32,122 bases of DNA from an uncultured Muribaculaceae bacterium (GCA_910584735.1 CAJUBM010000016.1:1-32122); one strand, 5' to 3'; shown: positions 17,560 through 26,578, counted from the stretch's first letter. Notes: a model not told the origin generated them from the sequence alone. Numbers and translations: made by a program.

Positions 17560-18480
17560 CAGTATTTCCAACGCTGCCTCCCTGTCGGCGGCAAGCTGGC
17601 AGGAAAGTTCTTCAAGCGATGAGAAACGTTGTTCGGAGCGAATACGGGCAGAAAAACCGAGTGTCACCGTACGCCCGTAAAGATCCGTATTTCCCGGAAG
17701 ACCTATTATATGCACCTCTATAGAAATCGGGGCGCCGCATACATCCACTGTAGGGCGGCGCCCTATATTTACCATGGCGGGGAATCCTGCAACATTCCCC
17801 GAGCCGACACAGGCCGTAACCGCATACACCCCCGGAGCCGGAACTGCCTTGCAGCGGGGGATTTCAAGATTGGCGGTAGGGAATCCTATGGTGCGCCCTA
17901 CCTCACGGCCATGTATCACAGTGCCCGGCAATGAGTAAGGGCGTCCCAGCATCGTGGCGGCGGCAGCGACATCCCCCAGGGCTAACATGCGCCGGATCTC
18001 AGAGGAGGACACGGGGTGCCCATGTCCGTCACTCTCCATAACGAACTCACGTCCGCGAAGCACTTCCACCCCGGCAGCCTCTCCGAGGCGCAGATACTCC
18101 TCAAACGAAGCCGGGGCGTCATGGCCGAAGCGGTTGTTGAAACCCAACAGCACGGCGCGTACATCGTGGCGGTCGCGCAACATGTGCATGAATCCCTCTG
18201 CCGAGGTGAGACGCATAGCCTCATCGAACGGCACACACTCCACCACCCCGATTCCCTCCCGGGCCAGCAACTCCACTTTCTCTGCGGCCGTAGACAGCAG
18301 GCACGGGGCCGCACAGGGTCTGATTAGCTCCAACGGATGGTTCGAGAAAGTGAATACCATCGGCTCAAGAGAGCGCTCCGATGCCCGTGCCTTCAAGTCG
18401 GAAAGCAACGCGCGGTGACCTGAATGGACCCCGTCGAACATCCCGACCACCGCAATCCTGCCTTTGTGCGCCGCACTCAT
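17551..18480 (-). CDS. ribF: Bifunctional riboflavin kinase / FAD synthetase
   Basis: The 309-residue protein phosphorylates riboflavin to FMN and adenylates it to FAD. The N-terminal nucleotidyltransferase has GMFDGVHSGH (residues 13-22), the family's HIGH-like motif. The C-terminal riboflavin kinase has GREVGRTIGFPTANLEI (about 189-205) with the PTAN signature. The start MSAAHKGRIAVVG is chosen because its ATG overlaps the TGA of the HAD gene (ATGA at 18480-18477), suggesting translational coupling; the longer in-frame start lies inside that gene. At its 3' end it runs 9 bases into gadC on the opposite strand, with no terminator between them. Confidence 0.96.
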   Translation of the reverse strand: MSAAHKGRIAVVGMFDGVHSGHRALLSDLKARASERSLEPMVFTFSNHPLELIRPCAAPCLLSTAAEKVELLAREGIGVVECVPFDEAMRLTSAEGFMHMLRDRHDVRAVLLGFNNRFGHDAPASFEEYLRLGEAAGVEVLRGREFVMESDGHGHPVSSSEIRRMLALGDVAAAATMLGRPYSLPGTVIHGREVGRTIGFPTANLEIPRCKAVPAPGVYAVTACVGSGNVAGFPAMVNIGRRPTVDVCGAPISIEVHIIGLPGNTDLYGRTVTLGFSARIRSEQRFSSLEELSCQLAADREAALEILSD

Positions 18481-19118
18481 ACGTTGCCGCCACTTTCCGA
18501 CACGTAGCCTGGAATATAGTCTGTGAACTCCGTGCCGGGACGCACCCACGCCGTGCGGAATCCAAGCGCCTCCGCAGCCAGGCAGTTTGCCTTGGAATCA
18601 TCGAGGAACAACGTACTGTCCGGCTCCAGGGAGAACATCTCCACCGCTTTGCGGAAAATCGCCGCATCCGGCTTATAGGCATGCACGGCAAAGGAGGCCA
18701 CCCAGCCGTCGAAATAATATCCCATCGACCGTCCGTCCTTGCGGAACTCATCAGCAATGGCGGTGTCCCACATTATCGGGTTGGTATTCGACAACATATA
18801 TACCTTATGCGACCGATGAAGCTCCTCCAACGCCCGCAGACGCCTCACGGGAATTCCGACCAAGAAACGGAGAAAAGCGGCGTCAATCTGCGCGTCCGTC
18901 ACACCCGCAGGGAGGAGGAGGCGCACCTCGTCACGGAACTCCCCGGGCGTTATGTCGCCACGTTCAAGGGCGAGGAACGGCCCTTTCTGGGCGTAATCGC
19001 CCAAGAAATCGTCAGCCCCGGCCATTCCCAAAGCGCGAAGGGCATCCACAGCCCGCGAGCGCTCTATATCCATTATGACCCCTCCGAGGTCAAAAAGCAA
19101 AGTCAGCGGTTTAGCCAT
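18477..19118 (-). CDS. HAD-superfamily phosphatase, YihX-like
   Basis: The 213-residue protein has HAD motif I as FDLGGVIMD with nucleophile Asp10; Gly12 replaces the usual second Asp, a pattern known from YihX-type sugar phosphatases. Motif II is MLSNTNP, the motif III lysine is in YKPDAAIF, and motif IV is LFLDDSKANC. A helical cap lies between motifs I and II. The substrate is unknown; sugar phosphates or FMN are possible, the latter suggested only by coupling to ribF. The start MAKPLTLLFD is preferred; a Met 9 codons upstream is possible. It is the first gene of the HAD-ribF unit, read from a divergent promoter shared with the phospholipase gene. Confidence 0.88.
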   Translation of the reverse strand: MAKPLTLLFDLGGVIMDIERSRAVDALRALGMAGADDFLGDYAQKGPFLALERGDITPGEFRDEVRLLLPAGVTDAQIDAAFLRFLVGIPVRRLRALEELHRSHKVYMLSNTNPIMWDTAIADEFRKDGRSMGYYFDGWVASFAVHAYKPDAAIFRKAVEMFSLEPDSTLFLDDSKANCLAAEALGFRTAWVRPGTEFTDYIPGYVSESGGNV

Positions 19119-19182
19119 ATAAGTCACTTGCTTCGTTATATGCAATTTGGTAAATTAGGAAAGTAGTTGGTCCTATTTTGCG

Positions 19183-19190
19183 CAAAGTTA
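19183..19190 (-). promoter_or_regulatory. -7 box for HAD-ribF unit
   Basis: Read on the minus strand this is TAACTTTG, a full match to TAnnTTTG. It would start transcription about 58 bases before the HAD start at 19118. It forms one arm of the inverted repeat CAAAGTTAC (19183-19191) / GTAACTTTG (19212-19220). Confidence 0.6.
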
Positions 19191-19212
19191 CGGCTTTCTG
19201 CGCAAATTTCTG

Positions 19213-19220
19213 TAACTTTG
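19213..19220 (+). promoter_or_regulatory. -7 box for the phospholipase gene
   Basis: TAACTTTG matches TAnnTTTG and lies 17 bases before the ATG at 19238, so the leader would be only about 10 bases. It is the mirror image of the HAD promoter box. The upstream recognition region of each promoter therefore falls on the other's -7 box. Confidence 0.65.
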
Positions 19221-19237
19221 CCCGCTACGAATTTAGA

Positions 19238-20086
19238 ATGAAACTGTTAAGACTTCTCATACTGGCTATTGCCGCACTCTGCCTGTCCCCCCGGGACGCG
19301 CAGGCCCAGATAGTACCTGTGCCTGACGAGACCCTGAGCGCCGATTCGCTGAGACGTGTCTTCGCCGACCAGCATTACTATTTCGGCCTGTACAAGGACA
19401 ACTACTTCATATTCGGCCCCCCTATCGGCTCCAAACCGACTACGGCCAACACCAACGTGAAGTTCCAGATTTCAATCGCACAGAAGCTGACGAAATCAAC
19501 CCTGCCGTGGGGCACATATCTCTACCTGTACTACACACAGAAAGTGTTTTGGAACGTGCTACAGAACTCCATGCCCATGACCGACCTCAATTTCAACCCC
19601 GGTGTGGGGCTGGTGAAGCCCATATTTGTGAAGAACCGATTCCTCGGCAAGCTATTCATGACGCTGGAACATGAAAGCAACGGGCGCGATTCCATACAGT
19701 CGCGCTCCTGGGAAAGGATTTCATTCGGAGCCTCGGTGATGGTTGACCCTAACTTCGTGGTCTTCGGTAAGTTCTGGATTCCGATCATCGACGGCGTGAA
19801 CAACAAGGACATCCTGAAATATTGCGGCATATACCAGGTAGGATGGACGTTCCAGACCAACAATAAGAAGCTGCAATGCTCTGTCAACCTCGTAAAACGC
19901 CTCGGCAACATATTCAATTTCAACACCACTGTGGAAGTGGCCTACCGATTCTCTACCAAATCGAACCAATATCTGTTCGCACAGTATTACAACGGCTACG
20001 GAGAGGGGCTGCTCGACTACAAGAAGTTCCACTCCCAACTGCGCATCGGCATAGTCATAAAGCCCACGCTTTTCTCCGAATTCTAA
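19238..20086 (+). CDS. pldA: Outer-membrane phospholipase A (OMPLA/PldA family)
   Basis: The 282-residue protein has a signal peptide ending near SPRDAQAQ and then a beta-barrel-like pattern closing with the aromatic-rich HSQLRIGIVIKPTLFSEF. The active-site motif is clear: HESNGRDSIQSRSWER, with His145 and Ser147 in the positions of E. coli His142 and Ser144. The third catalytic residue, Asn156 in E. coli (SRSWNR), is Glu159 here. It would hydrolyse phospholipids that reach the outer leaflet. The start is the ATG just after the promoter box; the longer frame runs through that box. The next gene begins 23 bases later and may be co-transcribed. Confidence 0.9.
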   Translation: MKLLRLLILAIAALCLSPRDAQAQIVPVPDETLSADSLRRVFADQHYYFGLYKDNYFIFGPPIGSKPTTANTNVKFQISIAQKLTKSTLPWGTYLYLYYTQKVFWNVLQNSMPMTDLNFNPGVGLVKPIFVKNRFLGKLFMTLEHESNGRDSIQSRSWERISFGASVMVDPNFVVFGKFWIPIIDGVNNKDILKYCGIYQVGWTFQTNNKKLQCSVNLVKRLGNIFNFNTTVEVAYRFSTKSNQYLFAQYYNGYGEGLLDYKKFHSQLRIGIVIKPTLFSEF

Positions 20087-20109
20087 CCCTCTTCTCCGCA
20101 CCAATTTTT

Positions 20110-21540
20110 ATGGCTAAATCTACCAAAAAGAAGAACGGCAAGAACCAACCGGGAATGAGCTATGCCCGGATGTCGCCCAACAAATATATCAAGGATGTCG
20201 CCCGCACCCTGCCTGTAGGCAAGTGCTACATAACTCCCGGCTGGAGGGACAGCGGCATGGGGATGCTGACGGTGACGCGCCGGCGTCCGAGCGGCAATAT
20301 CGTGGCGGGTGTGTACCTCCTGGATATGCTCTGCCTCGGCGTGAAAGACACCTTCTTCCGCCATAACCTCGACACGGAGGAGTTCGAGGAACTACTCTAC
20401 GCCATATACCACCACAAAGAGCCGGAGGAAATATCCTACAACGATGCCCACAACCTCATATACGGCGCCATAGAGTTCGCCGAAGAAGCCGGGGTGGAAC
20501 CACACCCCGATTTCGACCTTACCGAGTATATCCTCTCCGAGGACACCGATGACATCCCGCTGATAGAATTTGAGTATGGCCGCGAGGGGAAACATGTGCT
20601 GGTTATCGGCCCTGGCGGCGATGAAAGGCGCTATGTCAATTCCATCGCCGAGCGGCTGGGCGACAGCTTCGAATTCATCGCCCCCGAGGAAATGGAGGAG
20701 GAAATCTACGGCGAGGACTTCCCCGAGGAGGAGGAATATGCCTATCAGTACCCCGACTATCCCACGGTATTGCAGGTAAAGCACCAATTCATTGCCGATG
20801 AACTGCTGAGCCATCGCAACAAGGACACCCTCTCTGACGAGACAATCGCCCGCATACTCTCCCTGCCGCCCGACGAGGCTGCCGCCGACTTAGGGACGGT
20901 ATTACTATACTCCATAGCCACCACCTATGCCACCATAAACAACGGCACCATCGGGGAGTATAAGAACACACCTATCCTCCATGCGGTGATACTACTTGGC
21001 GCCATAGAGAGCGGCGCGGGACTTCCTGCGCTGCTGGAACTGCTACGGATGAACGATGACTTCATGGAGTACCACCTCGGCGACCTGGCCGGCGAGTTCC
21101 TTCCGCAAACCCTGGAGTGCGCCGCCCGGAACGATATAGATGCCTTAGGGGAATATCTCGAAGAGAAAGGACTGAATATATGGTTCCGCATACAGGCCGT
21201 GGAGGCATTGGCACGTATAGCGTTCCACAATCCCGACAAACGGGACGCAATCATCGGCTACTTCCGGCATATGCTCTCAGCCATGACCGAGGGGTACAAT
21301 AACGGCTCGGCGACTTTCGACCCCTCTTTCGCCGGGTTGTTGGTATCGAGCCTCCTTGACATTCATGCTGAGGAGCTTCTGCCGGAGATACGGGCGCTGT
21401 TCGACACCTACAATGTTGACATCGAAGTGGCAGGCGACTATATTGACGTGGAGAAAGAGATGCTCCATCCCCGCCACGAATTCAATCCCAAGACACTTAC
21501 TCCCCGCGAACGCTACGACATTGTAGCAGGCTGTTGCTAA
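20110..21540 (+). CDS. Helical-repeat protein, possibly DUF1186-like
   Basis: I do not recognise a specific gene. The 476-residue protein lacks a signal peptide and begins with a basic tail (MAKSTKKKNGKNQPG). Residues about 30-100 form a compact domain (LPVGKCYITPGWRDSGMG ... YLLDMLCLGVKDTFF) seen in Bacteroidales hypothetical proteins. A very acidic stretch lies near 195-215 (EEMEEEIYGEDFPEEEEYAY). The C-terminal half is rich in short helices resembling HEAT-like or DUF1186 repeats (HAVILLGAIESGAGLPALLE). The ATG lies 23 bases after pldA, and the long in-frame extension upstream overlaps pldA and is rejected. A protein-binding scaffold is plausible, but no function can be given. Confidence 0.8.
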   Translation: MAKSTKKKNGKNQPGMSYARMSPNKYIKDVARTLPVGKCYITPGWRDSGMGMLTVTRRRPSGNIVAGVYLLDMLCLGVKDTFFRHNLDTEEFEELLYAIYHHKEPEEISYNDAHNLIYGAIEFAEEAGVEPHPDFDLTEYILSEDTDDIPLIEFEYGREGKHVLVIGPGGDERRYVNSIAERLGDSFEFIAPEEMEEEIYGEDFPEEEEYAYQYPDYPTVLQVKHQFIADELLSHRNKDTLSDETIARILSLPPDEAAADLGTVLLYSIATTYATINNGTIGEYKNTPILHAVILLGAIESGAGLPALLELLRMNDDFMEYHLGDLAGEFLPQTLECAARNDIDALGEYLEEKGLNIWFRIQAVEALARIAFHNPDKRDAIIGYFRHMLSAMTEGYNNGSATFDPSFAGLLVSSLLDIHAEELLPEIRALFDTYNVDIEVAGDYIDVEKEMLHPRHEFNPKTLTPRERYDIVAGCC

Positions 21541-21599
21541 CGTGACACATCATAAGACGCATGTAGTAACGGAAGATTATCGCATATAGCAATACAGAC

Positions 21600-21634
21600 G
21601 GTGTACGTAATTTTGCCGAAAAATCACGTACACC
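21600..21634 (+). promoter_or_regulatory. Promoter with operator-like palindrome before the 810-residue gene
   Basis: TAATTTTG at 21608-21615 fits the -7 box. It is spanned by a perfect 9-bp inverted repeat, GGTGTACGT (21600-21608) and ACGTACACC (21626-21634), whose right arm stops one base before the ATG at 21636. Transcription would start near 21622, so only the right arm would be in the mRNA. This favours a protein-binding operator over an RNA hairpin. Confidence 0.6.
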
Positions 21635-21635
21635 T

Positions 21636-24068
21636 ATGAAAATCCTTACAGACAAAAGAAAAAATTCCACACGCGTCACACAAATCCCGCTAAGGCTCAC
21701 ACGCGCCGTAAACCTACGCCGCGACAAGGAGGATAGCTCCATATGGCGCCCTGCCGGTAAGCCGTCCCTCCTATCCGCGCAACCGGGCATCCCTGTCGCT
21801 CGGTTCATCCCTGAAGGAGGGACGGCGGTGGCTACATTCTGGCTTGACGGCAGAAAGCTCTGTGTCTCTGTCTCCGAGACGGGAGACACGGACATATACA
21901 GCCGCCCGCGCTCTTTCCTCGGAAACCTCCCGGCAGAGCCGATAGAGTTCATTCCGTTAAAGGGAGGCATAGTGAAAGTGATGCTGGCCCACCACGTTCC
22001 GGCCTATATCACCTATGACGCATCCCTGGCCTTCACACTGGCAACCTCCATGCCACGATTCCCGGCGATAGGGATATACGCCACGCGTCAGGGTATGCTG
22101 CACGAGGCCGTGGCCGGCAGAAAGCTTACAGGTGGCTCTGACGGACGTTCACCCGGCACACTCGCAGCCGCCGACAACACGCTTCTTGTAAACGCGGCCA
22201 TGGAAGCATACACGGCCCTCAAAGCCAAGGCACAGGCTTCGGGAATATTCCTACAGCCCGTCCTGACACGTTACCGCATACTTGACCCTGAGGGGGAGAC
22301 GCTTGTATGCGGCCCATGGATAATGCCCTCCGCAGCAGACGGGTTCCAATGCACCGGCGCCGTATCGTTCCCTTCCGCCGACAAACTGGCCACTGTAACT
22401 GACGGTGTGATACAGGCACGTACATACATGCTTGCCACCTCAGCCATGCCACCACTCCCTTCGCCATGGGACATCATCGCATCACGGCTTATTATAGAGA
22501 CCACCGCCCAGATCGACCCCGTATCCCCCGGCGGCTCATTATCTCCGGGCTATGTAGATGTGGACGAGGCCAAAGGCATATCTTCCGCACGAGTCTACCT
22601 GCCGGGATGCTCGCCGGAGAAAGCCTCCCGACCGGGGCTGAACTCCCATCTCGTAGTCGGAGCGCTCTCCGAGGCTGAGACGACCGGGCTGACTGTGCTC
22701 GAAATCCCATTCCCTTTCCATAGCCAGGGGAGCGGAGAGCATATAATCGGCGCTTCTCCCGTAGAGTTCGGGGGTAAAGTACCACCTATGTCGCCGCGCT
22801 ACAGCTATTCATCCTCCTTACGCGCGGGGCAAGCCCTGTTCCTGGCCGACCCACGGATGCACAGGCGTCCTCCCCTGTCGCCGGAAACGTTCGCCCTGAC
22901 AACCTCGCAGGGTGTAAGCGGCGGCAACTGGTCGACACGCATAGAGAGCGTCCGCAGTCCGTTATCCAATATCGTCACAGCCGACACGGGGCGTATTTCC
23001 GGCAATCTCCCCGCCACGCTGTCACCCCTGCTCATGGTAAACGACCCGGAAGCCACGCATCTTACTTTCCAGATAGAGCGCCCTGACGGCAGTGTGGCTA
23101 CGCGCAAATTCCCACTTACCCCCCTTCCGGGCGCCGGGATAGCTTACTACCTCGATTCAGATTTAACACCGTTGGAATTTGAGGACGCTACGGAATTCAA
23201 ACCGGCGGTCTCCAATCCCGTGGCAACACCCGACTACGGTGTTATACACTGTTACCCCTCCGGCGGGGCTGCGGGAGGTTTCGTGGCAGGCCGTCCTGTG
23301 AGAAGGCCCATAACATGCATGGCCCAATCGCCACGCAGCGGCTCATCATGGGATTTTGCCCGTACCAAGGTTGTAGTATTCAGCGAGGAGGGTATCTACG
23401 TGGCAACATATTCGGAAAACGGCGCCATGCGGGCTTCGGCTCCACTTGACACGCGGCCGGTACTCTCCCCTCATCTCGTAACGAAAGCCCGTACGGCCAA
23501 AGACGGCGCATGCCTCCTTGCCGTGGCCGGGGACGACCTCGTGCGCATCCACCCATCGCGCACGGAAACCCTCGCCACGGGGTGTATGGCCCGGGCAATA
23601 GGATGGTGTGACACCTCCGCCGAACTATGGCTCTCCACCTCCGGGGGCTTGAAGCGCTATACCGCTGACGGAGATTTCATCGAAGTCCTCTCCGACGATC
23701 TCGCATCTTCCACGCCCCACGTACTACATCATTGGGGGAATAAGCTGCTCATCTCCACCTCGGACGGCCTTTTCGACACATCGCAGGAGATGCTGCCTGA
23801 CGTATCGCGGTGCATACTACGTCTCAAAGGTGAAGCCACGGACAGACCGCGACATCTGGAAGCATGGGTACTCGGCAGTTCTGTCACCGGCTCGGTAACA
23901 TTATCGGGTGACAATGGCAGTGAGATTCCCGAAATGCTGTGTGCTTTCGGCCTGCGCGGCCAAGTCAACACCCCTTTGCAGTTCCCCCTGCGTCTACCTT
24001 TCCGGCGCTTCCTCACCCTCGAGGCCGATGTGCGCATATCCCCCGATGGCACAATCAGAGTTCCATAA
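21636..24068 (+). CDS. Large beta-rich protein of unknown function, possibly phage-derived
   Basis: The 810-residue protein has no signal peptide or membrane segment (it starts MKILTDKRKNSTRVTQIPLR). It has few charged helices and many short beta-like stretches. Segments such as PRSGSSWDFARTKVVVFSEE and GIYVATYSENG, followed by repeated 'LWLSTSGGLKRY' and 'LLISTSDGLFD' units near 660-720, suggest a beta-propeller or a phage structural-protein-like fold. This is an impression, not an assignment. The gene is alone: it starts behind its own palindromic promoter and ends at repeat copy 5. No other phage gene lies in the window. Reading frame and length look intact. Confidence 0.75.
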   Translation: MKILTDKRKNSTRVTQIPLRLTRAVNLRRDKEDSSIWRPAGKPSLLSAQPGIPVARFIPEGGTAVATFWLDGRKLCVSVSETGDTDIYSRPRSFLGNLPAEPIEFIPLKGGIVKVMLAHHVPAYITYDASLAFTLATSMPRFPAIGIYATRQGMLHEAVAGRKLTGGSDGRSPGTLAAADNTLLVNAAMEAYTALKAKAQASGIFLQPVLTRYRILDPEGETLVCGPWIMPSAADGFQCTGAVSFPSADKLATVTDGVIQARTYMLATSAMPPLPSPWDIIASRLIIETTAQIDPVSPGGSLSPGYVDVDEAKGISSARVYLPGCSPEKASRPGLNSHLVVGALSEAETTGLTVLEIPFPFHSQGSGEHIIGASPVEFGGKVPPMSPRYSYSSSLRAGQALFLADPRMHRRPPLSPETFALTTSQGVSGGNWSTRIESVRSPLSNIVTADTGRISGNLPATLSPLLMVNDPEATHLTFQIERPDGSVATRKFPLTPLPGAGIAYYLDSDLTPLEFEDATEFKPAVSNPVATPDYGVIHCYPSGGAAGGFVAGRPVRRPITCMAQSPRSGSSWDFARTKVVVFSEEGIYVATYSENGAMRASAPLDTRPVLSPHLVTKARTAKDGACLLAVAGDDLVRIHPSRTETLATGCMARAIGWCDTSAELWLSTSGGLKRYTADGDFIEVLSDDLASSTPHVLHHWGNKLLISTSDGLFDTSQEMLPDVSRCILRLKGEATDRPRHLEAWVLGSSVTGSVTLSGDNGSEIPEMLCAFGLRGQVNTPLQFPLRLPFRRFLTLEADVRISPDGTIRVP

Positions 24069-24095
24069 CATACCCGATAAGAATTTTGTTGTGAC

Positions 24096-24257
24096 GCCGG
24101 ATGGTAGTGGCGCCGGACCTCCGGGACGGCAAGCCACCCGAAGAGGCGGCGCCGGAGAAAGTTTGCTATCTTTTACAGAGAGGTTAGTATTCTTGATTCG
24201 GCTGCGCCTCTTCGGGTGGCCTGCCGTCCCGGAGGTCCGGCGCCACTACCATCCGGC
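24096..24257. repeat. Palindromic intergenic element, copy 5
   Basis: This is the best-preserved copy: 53-bp arms (24096-24148 and 24205-24257) with a single mismatch and a 56-bp centre related to that of copy 2. It lies between the convergent ends of the 810-residue gene and the prenyl synthase gene, where a transcribed stem of this length could stop both. The tail seen at copies 1-4 is missing here. Nothing else is recognisable in 24069-24308. Confidence 0.95.
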
Positions 24258-24308
24258 TACTTATAAAGTAGTAACCTTTTGGTGTTTTATCCTGATTATT
24301 TCTGATTT

Positions 24309-25295
24309 TTACCTGTCGCGGTCAATGACGTGTTCCAAAAGTGCGATAAAGGCATCGCGGGCAGTGGATGGCTCGGGAAAAGCCGTAGTGAGAGCCTCTG
24401 TTCCTTGGGCGGCAAGGCGGTGCATGGTGTCAACGGCATACTCTATGCCGCCGTTGTCAACGGCGAAACGTATCAGTTCGTCTATCTCGTCCGATTCAAG
24501 AGAGTCTTTTGCCGCAAGGAGCGCCATCCGCTCATGGCCGGGGAGGGTCTCATCGCGCAGCACATGCAGCAGCGGCAGCGTAATCTTCCCCTCGCGGAGG
24601 TCGTTGCCCGTGGGCTTCCCTATTTTTGCATCCGAGAAGTAATCGAATATATCATCACGAATCTGGAAACACAGCCCCAACAGCCGCGCATACTCGCGCA
24701 GAGCCTCGAAACGGGGGTCAGACGCCTCGATACCGGCGGCATAGGCGCCTATTTCCACACATGATATAAACAGCGAGGCCGTCTTGCGGTAGATTATCTC
24801 GAAATAGGCTTCCTCGCCGGGAGAGTTATACCGCGCGTTGTAAATCTCATCAAGTTCACCGATCGAAAGCAGGCGTCCGAGCCGGGATATCGATTCTACG
24901 ATGCGTATATCACCCGTGCCGACACTCTGCAACAAGGCGTTCGACAGGAAGAAGTCTCCTACGAGTACGGCCAAATGATTATCCCACAACCCGTTGATAG
25001 TCGGCGCATCGCGGCGTGTGAGAGTATCATCGACCACATCGTCATGTATCAGCGATGCGTTATGGAGCAACTCTACGGCGGCGGCGCCGTGCATGGTAAC
25101 ATCCGACACCCTCCCTAACAGTTTCCCCGAAAGAAGCACGAGGATGGGGCGTATCTGCTTCCCCTTATTCTCAAGATAGGTCTCTATGACCCGGTTCATC
25201 AACTCATTGGGCGAAGACAAAGCACTCAGAATAAGCTCATTGAGCCTTTTGAGTTCAGGTGCGAGGGTCTGCTGTATGGCTTGGAACGGGGTCAT
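24309..25295 (-). CDS. ispB: Polyprenyl diphosphate synthase
   Basis: The 328-residue trans-prenyltransferase has a first aspartate-rich motif in LIHDDVVDD (near residue 85) and a second in QIRDDIFDY (near 214), plus GKQIRP for diphosphate binding. It extends farnesyl diphosphate with isopentenyl units to a long all-trans chain, most likely for the menaquinone side chain. Product length cannot be read with certainty, so the symbol is by family resemblance. It is the last gene of a minus-strand run and starts 58 bases after wecB. Transcription probably ends at repeat copy 5. Confidence 0.93.
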   Translation of the reverse strand: MTPFQAIQQTLAPELKRLNELILSALSSPNELMNRVIETYLENKGKQIRPILVLLSGKLLGRVSDVTMHGAAAVELLHNASLIHDDVVDDTLTRRDAPTINGLWDNHLAVLVGDFFLSNALLQSVGTGDIRIVESISRLGRLLSIGELDEIYNARYNSPGEEAYFEIIYRKTASLFISCVEIGAYAAGIEASDPRFEALREYARLLGLCFQIRDDIFDYFSDAKIGKPTGNDLREGKITLPLLHVLRDETLPGHERMALLAAKDSLESDEIDELIRFAVDNGGIEYAVDTMHRLAAQGTEALTTAFPEPSTARDAFIALLEHVIDRDR

Positions 25296-25353
25296 CTGTC
25301 AGAATTATGCTGCAAAAGTACACATTTTTCGCAAGAATCCAAAGCGCTGCGGC

Positions 25354-26514
25354 TCACCGCAACAGGAAATCGGCGATACGTCCGCATGCCAGACCATCGC
25401 CGTAAGGATTCACCGCACGGCTCATGATCTCGTAAGCCCGGGGCGATGTAAGAAGTTCGGACACGGAATCTACTATGGCGTCATAGTCCGTACCCACCAG
25501 GCGCACCGTCCCGGCCTCCAGTGCCTCGGGCCGTTCGGTGGTGTCGCGCATCACCAGAACGGGCTTCCCAAGACCGGGAGCCTCCTCCTGTATCCCCCCG
25601 GAATCGGTAAGCACGATATGGGCTTTCTCCATCAGGAACACGAACGACAGATATTCCAGCGGCTCGATAAAGAACACGTTGGGATGCGCAGAGGGATTCG
25701 TGCCGAACACCTCCGCTATAGGACGCCGCACGTTGGGATTAAGATGCATCGGATAAACGAAGTCAATCTCCGGGAAACGCCCCGCGAGGTCGCGGATGGC
25801 GCGGCATATGCGCAGGAAGCCGTCGCCGAAATTCTCGCGCCGGTGCCCCGTGACGAGTACCATGCGGCGCCCCCCGGTGCCGATGCGCGATACATCATAG
25901 CCGTTGGCGAGCAGTTCCGAGGCCAGTCGGTCGGTAAGCGCGGCATCCCCCTTGATTTTCCCGACCACGGAATAGAGGGCGTCAATCACCGTATTCCCCG
26001 TGACTATTATATCCTCTGCCGGGGTATTCTCCCTAAGGAGGTTCTCACGCGCCAAAGGCGTAGGGGCGAAATGCCATGTAGCCAGCCGCCCTGTAAGACG
26101 GCGGTTCATCTCCTCGGGCCACGGGGAGTAGATATTGCCGGTACGTAGGCCGGCCTCCACATGCCCCACAGGAATCTGACGGTAGAACGCAGCCAGGGCG
26201 GCGGCAGAAGAGGTGGTGGTGTCGCCGTGTACCAGCACTACATCGGGAGCTTCGATGCGTCCGAACAAATCGCGCATCCCCTCCAGCACCCGGCAGGTGA
26301 CATCGGTAAGATCCTGCCCCTGTTTCATTATATTCAGGTCGTAGTCGGGGACTATATCGAAGATGCGCAGAACCTGGTCGAGCATCTGGCGGTGCTGACC
26401 GGTAACCGCCACAATTGTGCGGAACTCTTTGTCGCGCCGTTGCAGTTCCTTCACAAGAGGAGCCATCTTTATAGCCTCGGGACGTGTGCCGAACACCAGC
26501 ATTACCGTTTTCAT
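25354..26514 (-). CDS. wecB: UDP-N-acetylglucosamine 2-epimerase (non-hydrolysing)
   Basis: The 386-residue enzyme converts UDP-GlcNAc to UDP-ManNAc. The N-terminal FGTRPEAIKMAPLVKEL, the central LVTGHRRENFGDG and DSGGIQEEAPGLGKPVLVMR with the following TERPEA are family signatures. Length matches the family (about 375-390). It lies between wecG and the prenyl synthase on the minus strand. With wecC upstream, it would supply UDP-ManNAcA for a surface polysaccharide. Confidence 0.96.
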   Translation of the reverse strand: MKTVMLVFGTRPEAIKMAPLVKELQRRDKEFRTIVAVTGQHRQMLDQVLRIFDIVPDYDLNIMKQGQDLTDVTCRVLEGMRDLFGRIEAPDVVLVHGDTTTSSAAALAAFYRQIPVGHVEAGLRTGNIYSPWPEEMNRRLTGRLATWHFAPTPLARENLLRENTPAEDIIVTGNTVIDALYSVVGKIKGDAALTDRLASELLANGYDVSRIGTGGRRMVLVTGHRRENFGDGFLRICRAIRDLAGRFPEIDFVYPMHLNPNVRRPIAEVFGTNPSAHPNVFFIEPLEYLSFVFLMEKAHIVLTDSGGIQEEAPGLGKPVLVMRDTTERPEALEAGTVRLVGTDYDAIVDSVSELLTSPRAYEIMSRAVNPYGDGLACGRIADFLLR

Positions 26515-26578
26515 ATCGTTTCTTTTTAACAGCTACTTATGTGGTCTTTAGAGATTTTGGACGGGACGCCGTTTCTTT

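Noticed and set aside
19876..20109. Long N-terminal extension of the 476-residue protein
   Set aside because: It overlaps the end of the phospholipase gene in another frame and is compositionally unlike the rest; ATG 20110 is preferred.
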